Shown in pieces: positions 1 to 4,904 of a stretch of DNA of 5,585 nucleotides (within the stretch, counting starts at the first letter, position 1; the number at the start of each line of letters is the position of its first letter). The notes below the pieces were generated by a model. It searched no databases. It was not told the DNA's origin and saw only the letters and a program-made list of their open reading frames with translations. Origin of the DNA: Erysipelotrichaceae bacterium (lineage in GTDB: Bacteria; Bacillota_I; Bacilli_A; Erysipelotrichales; Erysipelotrichaceae). A program made the translations under genes and the position numbers. Where the stretch lies: positions 1 to 5,585 of the forward strand of contig JAFZQL010000014.1 of assembly GCA_017620435.1 (NCBI GenBank). Direction: 5' to 3'.

Positions 1-103
1 GAGCTGACGGCTGGTGAAAGTCAGTACACGCTTTTACGGGAATCACTTATGAGCTCTGATAGAAAAAGTATCAGCGTTGCTCGCGTTAAGAGTTTGAGAA
101 AAA

Positions 104-137
104 AATGAAGGTGGTACCTCGCTTTGACAGCGACCTT
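104..137 (+). promoter_or_regulatory. T-box sequence and antiterminator
   Basis: Positions 104-121 match the T-box consensus AAnnnnGGTGGTACCnCG at every fixed base. The antiterminator helix can be drawn as AAGG (108-111) with CCTT (134-137), and TCGCT (119-123) with AGCGA (129-133). These leave the 7-nt bulge TGGTACC (112-118). In the known mechanism the bulge bases TGGT pair with the NCCA end of uncharged tRNA; the final T implies a tRNA discriminator base A, as expected for tRNA-Ile. Formation of this helix excludes the terminator and lets ileS be transcribed. Confidence 0.93.
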
Positions 138-152
138 TGGTAGCACCTTTTT
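108..152 (+). terminator. Regulated intrinsic terminator of the T-box leader
   Basis: AAGGTG (108-113) pairs with CACCTT (144-149). TACC (115-118) pairs with GGTA (139-142). The inner TCGCT/AGCGA stem closes the loop, and five Ts (148-152) follow. The pairing uses the same 5' bases as the antiterminator, so the two folds exclude each other. When tRNA-Ile is fully charged this hairpin should stop transcription before the ileS start codon. Confidence 0.9.
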
Positions 153-161
153 AATATGAAG

Positions 162-167
162 AAGGAG
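162..167 (+). promoter_or_regulatory. ileS: Ribosome binding site that fixes the ileS start
   Basis: AAGGAG at 162-167 lies 6 nt before the ATG at 174. The frame is also open from an ATG at 156, but that codon precedes the Shine-Dalgarno site and has only the terminator T run before it. The start at 174 is therefore chosen. Confidence 0.9.
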
Positions 168-173
168 AGACAG

Positions 174-2903
174 ATGGAATACAAAGACACATTGCACATG
201 CCGAATACGGAATTTGAGATGAGAGGCAATCTTCCAAGCAAGGAACCTGATATCCTGCAGAAATGGGAAGAGGACGACCATTATCATAAGATCCTGAAAA
301 AGAACGAAGGGAAGACGCCTTTTGTTCTGCATGACGGTCCGCCTTATGCCAACGGCAACCTGCATGCCGGTACGGCCATGAACCGTATCATCAAGGACAT
401 CATCGTCAGATCCAAGGCGATGCTGGGATATTATACGCCGTTTTTCCCGGGGTGGGATACCCACGGTCTGCCTATCGAGAATGCGATCCAGAAGCTCGGT
501 GTCAATCGGAAACAGGTCTCTGCAAAGGAATTCAGGGAGAAGTGTGAGGAATATGCCCATCAGCAGATCGCCCAGCAGATGGCTACGGAAAAGCGACTGG
601 GACAAATCGGCGATTATGAACATCCTTACATTACGTTGAATAAAGAGTTTGAAGGAAGACAGATCCGCTGTTTTGCGAAGATGGCACTGGATGGAATGAT
701 CTTCCAGGGTCTCAAGCCGATCTACTGGTCTCCGTATCAGGAAACGGCCATAGCCGATTCCGAGATCGTCTATTTCGACCGCAAGGATGCGACCATCTAT
801 GTCTCTTTCGATGTCAAGGACGGCAAGGGCGTTTTGGAAGGCGATGAGAAGTTCGTCATCTGGACGACGACGCCTTGGACGCTACCTGCCAACGTCGCGA
901 TCACGCTGCATCCGGATTTCGAATACGCGGTAGTCAAAACAGAGAAGGGAAAACTCATCGTTCTCAAGAGTCTGACTGAGAAGCTGATGGAGAAGTTCGG
1001 GATCTCTGAATATGAAACATTGAAAACATTCAAGGGAAATCAGCTGGAATCTGTAGTCTGTCATCACGTTCTCTATGAAGACAAGGAGTCCGTCATCTGT
1101 CTGGCCGACTATGTTACTGATGAAGACGGTACAGGATGTGTCCATACGGCCGGCGGTCACGGTCTGGATGACTTCTATACCACGCAAAGATACGGTCTGC
1201 CTACGGTCTGTCCGGTCGACGAGAAGGGATGTTTCACATCCGAAGCCGGAGAACAGCTGCAAGGCAAGTTCGTACTGGATGCCAACGAGGATGTCATCGA
1301 GATCCTGAAAAACAAGGGTTCCCTGATGAACATCGAATGGGTGACCCACTCCTATCCGCATGACGACAGACTGAAGAAACCGGTCATCTTCCGTGCTACG
1401 ACCCAGTGGTTCGCATCGATCGAGAAGATCAAGCCGCAGCTGCTGGAAGCGATCAAGGAAGTCAAGTGGATCAACTCGTTCGGCGAACTGAGACTCACCA
1501 ACATGGTAAAGGACCGCAAGGACTGGTGCATCTCCCGTCAGAGGCTCTGGGGCGTCCCGATCCCTATCATCTACAACGAAGACAAGACACCGATCATCGA
1601 TGCGGATGTCTTTGAACATATCGCAGAACTGTTTGACCAGTACGGGTCGAACGTCTGGTTCGAATCGGAAGCAAAAGATCTGCTGCCGGAAGGATACACC
1701 AATCCGGCTTCACCAAACGGAAACTTCACAAAAGAAACCGACATCATGGATGTCTGGTTTGATTCCGGTTCTTCCTGGAATGAGCTGATCGCCAGAGGCT
1801 ATTCCTATCCGTGCGACCTGTATTTCGAAGGATCCGACCAGTACAGAGGCTGGTTCAACTCCTCTTTGATCGTATCCGTTGCGACACATGGCGTTGCGCC
1901 GTACAAATCCGTTCTTTCCCACGGCTACGTCTGCGACTCCAAGGGCGAGGCGATGCATAAGTCGGTCGGCAACGTCGTCGATCCGCTGGATATCATCAAG
2001 CGTTACGGCGCCGATATTCTGAGACTCTGGGCTTCTTCGGAAGACTTCAAGGCCGACATGAGGATCGGCGATTCCAACCTGAAACAGGTATCCGATCAGT
2101 ACCGTAAGATCAGAAATACTTTCCGTTTCATGCTGGGCAACATCAACAAAGAAGATTTCACCAAAGCCGATCTGGTCGATTACGAAGAGCTCGAACCGGT
2201 GGATCAGTACATGATGGTCGCCTTGAACGACATGGCAAGAAAGACGGAAGAAGCCTACGACAGCTATGATTTCGTTCTGGCTACTTCAACAATGACCAAC
2301 TTTATGACCAACGAACTGTCAAGCTACTACTGCGACTTTGCGAAGGACATCCTGTATTGCGACAGTCTGGATTCACCGCGCAGAAGAAAGGTACAGACCG
2401 TTCTGTATACCGCTGTAGACTATCTTGTTAAGCTGTGGTCTCCTGTTCTGGCATATACCAGTGAAGAAGTATGGAAGCACTTCGCTTCCGGTGAAGCCGA
2501 AAGTGTCCACTACGTTCATTTCCCTGAAATGAAAGATTACGAAGGTCAGGATGCGATCAGATCGTCATTTGACAGACTGCATCAGATCAGGGCGGATATC
2601 TTCAAAGCCAGAGAAGATGCGATCAACGAGAAGATCATCGAAAAGCCGATGCAGGCGCATGCCATCCTGCATGTCTCTGCAGAAGACAGAAAACTGCTGG
2701 AAGACGCTTTCGGAAACAAGATCGCCCAGTGGCTGATCATCGCCAAGGTATCATTCACCGATGATACACTTCCAAAATACGATCAGATCGAAGTGAAGAT
2801 CGAAAAGGCTCCGGGCCATGTCTGCCCGCGCTGCTGGAACATTGTCGAGGAAGAAAACGAAGACGGACTGTGTGACAGATGCGCCGCTGCCGTGAAGAAG
2901 TAA
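174..2903 (+). CDS. ileS: Isoleucyl-tRNA synthetase (class Ia, bacterial type)
   Basis: This cytoplasmic enzyme charges tRNA-Ile with isoleucine using ATP and hydrolyses mischarged Val-tRNA-Ile. The product is 909 residues, close to the usual 900-940 of bacterial IleRS. The catalytic Rossmann fold opens with GPPYANGN and then HAGT at 64-67, in the place of HIGH. PGWDTHGLPIE follows. The CP1 editing domain shows WTTTPWTLPAN (230-240) and GTGCVHTAGGHG (319-330), followed by the acidic pair D332-D333. The second ATP motif is AMHKS (593-597), in the place of KMSKS, with K596 and S597 kept. The anticodon-binding helical domain follows. The C-terminal zinc knuckle has C884-x2-C887 and C900-x2-C903, as in bacterial-type enzymes. 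Regulation is by the T-box leader immediately upstream, and a strong hairpin follows the stop. The frame is intact, with no sign of truncation or transfer. The identity is certain; the effect of the altered signature motifs is not known from sequence. Confidence 0.98.
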   Translation: MEYKDTLHMPNTEFEMRGNLPSKEPDILQKWEEDDHYHKILKKNEGKTPFVLHDGPPYANGNLHAGTAMNRIIKDIIVRSKAMLGYYTPFFPGWDTHGLPIENAIQKLGVNRKQVSAKEFREKCEEYAHQQIAQQMATEKRLGQIGDYEHPYITLNKEFEGRQIRCFAKMALDGMIFQGLKPIYWSPYQETAIADSEIVYFDRKDATIYVSFDVKDGKGVLEGDEKFVIWTTTPWTLPANVAITLHPDFEYAVVKTEKGKLIVLKSLTEKLMEKFGISEYETLKTFKGNQLESVVCHHVLYEDKESVICLADYVTDEDGTGCVHTAGGHGLDDFYTTQRYGLPTVCPVDEKGCFTSEAGEQLQGKFVLDANEDVIEILKNKGSLMNIEWVTHSYPHDDRLKKPVIFRATTQWFASIEKIKPQLLEAIKEVKWINSFGELRLTNMVKDRKDWCISRQRLWGVPIPIIYNEDKTPIIDADVFEHIAELFDQYGSNVWFESEAKDLLPEGYTNPASPNGNFTKETDIMDVWFDSGSSWNELIARGYSYPCDLYFEGSDQYRGWFNSSLIVSVATHGVAPYKSVLSHGYVCDSKGEAMHKSVGNVVDPLDIIKRYGADILRLWASSEDFKADMRIGDSNLKQVSDQYRKIRNTFRFMLGNINKEDFTKADLVDYEELEPVDQYMMVALNDMARKTEEAYDSYDFVLATSTMTNFMTNELSSYYCDFAKDILYCDSLDSPRRRKVQTVLYTAVDYLVKLWSPVLAYTSEEVWKHFASGEAESVHYVHFPEMKDYEGQDAIRSSFDRLHQIRADIFKAREDAINEKIIEKPMQAHAILHVSAEDRKLLEDAFGNKIAQWLIIAKVSFTDDTLPKYDQIEVKIEKAPGHVCPRCWNIVEEENEDGLCDRCAAAVKK

Positions 2904-2910
2904 TATCAGA

Positions 2911-2934
2911 AAAAGGAAGCTCAGGCTTCCTTTT
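2911..2934 (+). terminator. Intrinsic terminator after ileS
   Basis: AAAAGGAAGC (2911-2920) and GCTTCCTTTT (2925-2934) are perfect reverse complements around a 4-nt TCAG loop, beginning 7 nt after the ileS stop codon. The T run forms the 3' arm of the stem and continues as ATT. The symmetric A/T ends mean it could also work on the opposite strand. It isolates ileS from the next gene, which has its own promoter. Confidence 0.88.
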
Positions 2935-2947
2935 ATTGACCCATCGA

Positions 2948-2977
2948 TAAACAGGAAAAGTTTTTTCAGGGTATAAT
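2948..2977 (+). promoter_or_regulatory. Sigma-A-type promoter abutting the methyltransferase gene
   Basis: A perfect -10 box, TATAAT, lies at 2972-2977. TAAACA at 2948-2953 matches four of six bases of the TTGACA -35 box, with an 18-bp spacer. Expected initiation, counting the last T of TATAAT as -7, is at about 2984-2985, which is where the chosen ATG lies. The frame's first ATG (2976-2978) overlaps the -10 box and would not be transcribed from this promoter. Confidence 0.7.
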
Positions 2978-2984
2978 GAATAAG

Positions 2985-4172
2985 ATGATTACAGTCAGAC
3001 TGAAGAAAAACGAAGGCCGAACGATCTCGGCAGGAGGGCTTTGGGTCTTCGACAACGAGATCGATACGATAGACGGCGAATACGAAAATGGCGATCCGGT
3101 TGAAGTCGTTTCTTTCAAAGGCGATTTTCTGGGTTACGGCTACATCAATGATCATTCCAGGATCCGGATCAGGCTTTTAAGCAGAAACAGGAATGAAACG
3201 ATCGACAGGGATTTCTTCATCCGCCGTTTTCAGGATGCCTGGGATTATCGAAAAAGCGTAACCGATACGAAATGCTGTAGAGTCGTATTTTCCGATTCCG
3301 ACCGTCTCCCAGGACTGATCGTCGACAAGTTCAATGATATCCTGGTTTTTGAGATCGATACCCTGGGTATGGATGTCAGAAAAGAAATGCTGAAAGAGGC
3401 GATCCTGGAGATGTTCAGACAGGATGGCGTTTCAATCAGAGGGATCTATGAAAGAAGCGATGCCAGAGTCAGAACGCTGGAAGGACTGGAGAGGGTTAAA
3501 GGTTTCTTAAGCGATCCTTTCGATACCCTGATCGAGATCGATGAAAACGGCGTGAAGCTGGAAGTCGATATTGCGGAAGGGCAGAAGACCGGATACTTCC
3601 TGGACCAGAAATACAATCATCTGGCAATCAGAAAGTTGTGTGAAGGAAAAAGAGTGCTGGACTGCTGCACCCATACGGGCGGCTTTGCGTTAAGTGCCGC
3701 TTTAGTAGCTGAACACGTCATCGGGATCGACGCATCCCAGACAGCCATCGATCAAGCCGTCAGAAACAGTCAACTGAACGGTTTTACGAATACGGAATTC
3801 ATCGTTGCTGATGTATTTGACTATCTCATCCAGATGCAGCAGGAGAAGCAGAAATTCGATGTGATCATCCTGGATCCTCCGGCTTTCACCAAATCCAAAA
3901 ACTCCCTGAAGAACGCATCCAAAGGATACAAGGAAATCAACTACCGGGCCATGAAACTGCTCGAATCAGGAGGCTTCCTTGTGACCTGTTCCTGCAGCGA
4001 ATACATGACCAGAGACTTGTTCATGAAGATCATCCTTTCTGCCGCCAACGACGCCCACAAGCGCCTTAGACTGGTGGAAAGCAGAGCCCAGGCTCCGGAT
4101 CATCCGATCATTCTGGGAAACAACGTCTCCGAGTATCTGAAATGCATTATCGTACAGGTAAACAACAGATAA
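2985..4172 (+). CDS. RlmI/RlmK-like SAM-dependent 23S rRNA methyltransferase (COG1092 family)
   Basis: Predicted to methylate a 23S rRNA base using S-adenosylmethionine. The product is 395 residues, typical for the family. Residues about 1-75 form a PUA-like RNA-binding domain (GGLWVFDNEI near the start). A linking domain follows, then the Rossmann methyltransferase from about 190. That part has the family motif GQKTGYFLDQ (199-208), SAM motif I with D226 and T231-G-G-F, an acidic SAM-ribose residue D249 (GIDAS), DPPAF (297-301), and CSCSE (335-339) with cysteines 335 and 337. The DPP and Cys motifs resemble RlmI, an m5C methyltransferase in Escherichia coli. Gram-positive members of this wider family, such as RlmQ, have been reported to make m7G instead, so the target base is left open. 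The start at 2985 is chosen because the ATG at 2976 overlaps the -10 box; using it would add only three residues. Neither start has a good Shine-Dalgarno site. The gene is monocistronic. Confidence 0.9.
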   Translation: MITVRLKKNEGRTISAGGLWVFDNEIDTIDGEYENGDPVEVVSFKGDFLGYGYINDHSRIRIRLLSRNRNETIDRDFFIRRFQDAWDYRKSVTDTKCCRVVFSDSDRLPGLIVDKFNDILVFEIDTLGMDVRKEMLKEAILEMFRQDGVSIRGIYERSDARVRTLEGLERVKGFLSDPFDTLIEIDENGVKLEVDIAEGQKTGYFLDQKYNHLAIRKLCEGKRVLDCCTHTGGFALSAALVAEHVIGIDASQTAIDQAVRNSQLNGFTNTEFIVADVFDYLIQMQQEKQKFDVIILDPPAFTKSKNSLKNASKGYKEINYRAMKLLESGGFLVTCSCSEYMTRDLFMKIILSAANDAHKRLRLVESRAQAPDHPIILGNNVSEYLKCIIVQVNNR

Positions 4173-4197
4173 TAAAAAAAAGGCTGATGCCCATTTT
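4173..4197 (-). terminator. Terminator of the NifU-domain gene, between convergent genes
   Basis: Read on the minus strand, GGGC (4192-4189) pairs with GCCT (4184-4181, one G-T pair) around an ATCA loop. AAAA (4197-4194) can pair with Ts beyond one T-T mismatch, and a run of eight Ts ends near 4174. It begins within the NifU-domain stop codon. On the plus strand it has a poorer T run (CATTTTAATTT), so it probably serves the upstream methyltransferase gene only weakly. Confidence 0.6.
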
Positions 4198-4432
4198 AAT
4201 TTGCCAGTCTGACTTCTCTGATCCCTTCGACTTCATCCAGGATCAGCGCTTCAACGCCTTCTTTCAAAGTAAAATCCAGTGCCATGCAGCCGACGCAGGC
4301 TCCATGTACACTCACATAAACGATGTCATCTTCCAGTCTTTCGAATCTGACATCTCCTCCTTCACTTTGAATATATGGTCTGACCTTTTCGATCGTCTTT
4401 TCGATCTGTCTGATTTTTTCTTCTGTATCCAT
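4196..4432 (-). CDS. Stand-alone NifU C-terminal-domain protein (Nfu-type Fe-S carrier)
   Basis: A 78-residue protein made almost entirely of the NifU C-terminal domain. Such domains bind a [4Fe-4S] cluster between subunits and pass it to client enzymes in the cytoplasm. The diagnostic features are an N-terminal helix with VRPYIQ, the SEGGDV turn (23-28), and GACVGC with the ligand pair C46-x2-C49. The helix following, with TLKEGVEALI (55-64), and the end EVEGI are also typical. There is no A-type or scaffold domain attached, as is common for short Nfu proteins of Bacillota. Residues 50-54 (MALDF) differ from the P-S-S-T-type stretch usual after the CxxC motif. The start is supported by GGAG (4444-4441) 8 nt upstream. 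The gene is convergent with the methyltransferase gene and divergent from the S1 gene, so it is expressed alone. Confidence 0.92.
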   Translation of the reverse strand: MDTEEKIRQIEKTIEKVRPYIQSEGGDVRFERLEDDIVYVSVHGACVGCMALDFTLKEGVEALILDEVEGIREVRLAN

Positions 4433-4440
4433 AATCTTAT

Positions 4441-4459
4441 CTCCATATCAAATATATCA
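4441..4459 (-). promoter_or_regulatory. Extended -10 promoter and ribosome binding site for the NifU-domain gene
   Basis: Read on the minus strand, TGATATATT (4459-4451) fits an extended -10 box of the form TGnTATAAT with one mismatch. No good -35 is seen at 16-18 bp: the bases there are AAGCTT-like inside a T-rich stretch. Initiation at about 4444 would give a leader of only about 12 nt, beginning at the GGAG (4444-4441) Shine-Dalgarno site of the gene. The -10 assignment is moderate; the ribosome binding site is good. Confidence 0.5.
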
Positions 4460-4502
4460 CTCTCTTAAGAAAAAAGCTTAAAAAACGATTCTCATAGAAA
4501 CA

Positions 4503-4531
4503 TTCTTAGACCACGGGATACATGTTATAAT
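4503..4531 (+). promoter_or_regulatory. Extended -10 promoter abutting the S1-pgi operon
   Basis: TGTTATAAT (4523-4531) is a perfect extended -10 element (TGnTATAAT). At 17 bp upstream TTCTTA (4503-4508) is a poor -35, which extended -10 promoters can tolerate. Expected initiation is at about 4538-4539, at the GTG chosen as start codon. The frame's first ATG (4530-4532) overlaps the last two bases of the -10 box, so it cannot be part of a transcript from this promoter. Confidence 0.75.
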
Positions 4532-4538
4532 GATACAG

Positions 4539-4904
4539 GTGAGTTCGATAAACGATTACAAAGTCGGTATGACGGTATATGGAAAAGTGACAGGGATCAA
4601 GCCTTACGGGGCTTTCGTACGCTTTGACGACGGGGTTACGGGACTGATCCATATTTCCGAGATTTCCAACGGTTTTGTCAGAAATATCGACAGTTTTGTG
4701 AAAATCGATGAATATGTCATGGTCAAGGTAATCGATATCGACAAGGAACACCGGCAGCTGAGACTCTCTTTCAAGGCGCTTTCACAGAATACGCGAAGAT
4801 ACACCAAGAGAGTCAAGTTCCTGGGCATGCCGGAAAGTGAAAAAGGATTTGGAACGATAAAAGACAAGATGCCCGAATGGGTCAAAGGAGAATACCATGA
4901 TTAG
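4539..4904 (+). CDS. yugI: S1-domain RNA-binding protein, GSP13/YugI-like
   Basis: A small RNA-binding protein of the general stress protein 13 group, whose members associate with ribosomes or regulate translation in Bacillota. With the GTG start at 4539 it has 121 residues. One S1 OB-fold covers about residues 7-80, with VGMTVYGKVTGIKPYGAFV (9-27), GLIHISEIS (35-43) and the closing strand QLRLSFKAL. A basic linker (RRYTKR) leads to a conserved tail, GFGTIKDKMPEW (103-114), which resembles the end of YugI. Usual length is about 120-135. The alternative start ATG at 4530 adds three residues but lies in the -10 box; an ATG at 4569 would cut into the first S1 strand. None of these has a Shine-Dalgarno site. 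It is the first gene of an operon with pgi, overlapping it by 8 bp, which recalls the yugI-pgi neighbourhood of B. subtilis. The exact role is inferred from family membership. Confidence 0.87.
   Translation: MSSINDYKVGMTVYGKVTGIKPYGAFVRFDDGVTGLIHISEISNGFVRNIDSFVKIDEYVMVKVIDIDKEHRQLRLSFKALSQNTRRYTKRVKFLGMPESEKGFGTIKDKMPEWVKGEYHD
4884..4890 (+). promoter_or_regulatory. pgi: Ribosome binding site of pgi, inside the S1 gene
   Basis: AAAGGAG (4884-4890) is a strong Shine-Dalgarno site 6 nt before the pgi ATG at 4897. It lies within the last codons of the S1 gene, so ribosomes finishing that gene pass over it. Translational coupling is likely. Confidence 0.85.

Larger units (their letters stand above)
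1..152 (+). promoter_or_regulatory. T-box riboswitch leader of ileS, isoleucine-specific (5' end outside window)
   Basis: This is a cis-acting leader RNA that senses uncharged tRNA-Ile and controls read-through into ileS. The window opens inside Stem I. The apical part is visible as CTGAC (4-8) pairing with GTCAG (20-24) around a GGTG loop motif (13-16). The 3' strand of Stem I carries the specifier codon ATC (42-44), set as in other T boxes: codon, A, four bases, then TGAGC (50-54). ATC is an isoleucine codon, which matches the downstream gene. A second hairpin follows, CTGATA (56-61) with TATCAG (69-74) around an A-rich loop. The exact 14-base T-box consensus comes next, and then a terminator with a T run. 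The 5' strand of Stem I and the promoter lie upstream of position 1. Identity as an Ile T box is very secure; the exact Stem I pairing is only partly visible. Confidence 0.95.

Noticed and set aside
21..623. Minus-strand open frame of 200 codons across the T box and ileS 5' end
   Set aside because: Antisense to the T-box structure and the IleRS catalytic core; the product is low-complexity and unlike any family I know.
882..1619. Long open frame (245 codons) on the minus strand inside ileS
   Set aside because: It lies wholly antisense to an intact, conserved ileS region. It has no recognisable domain and a composition typical of a mirror frame, and no Shine-Dalgarno support was seen.
2936..2941. 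TTGACC as a -35 box for the methyltransferase gene
   Set aside because: It is 30 bp from TATAAT, far too distant; TAAACA at 2948-2953 with an 18-bp spacer fits better.
2751..3155. Minus-strand open frame of 134 codons spanning the ileS terminator
   Set aside because: It reads through the perfect hairpin and antisense to two conserved genes, with no supporting start signals.
4142..4468. Plus-strand open frame of 108 codons
   Set aside because: It is the complement of the NifU-domain gene, which has clear motifs and a ribosome binding site on the minus strand.
4465..4481. TTAAG/CTTAA inverted repeat as a hairpin or operator
   Set aside because: Only five A/T-rich pairs around a 7-nt loop in an A/T-rich promoter region, so it is easily due to chance.
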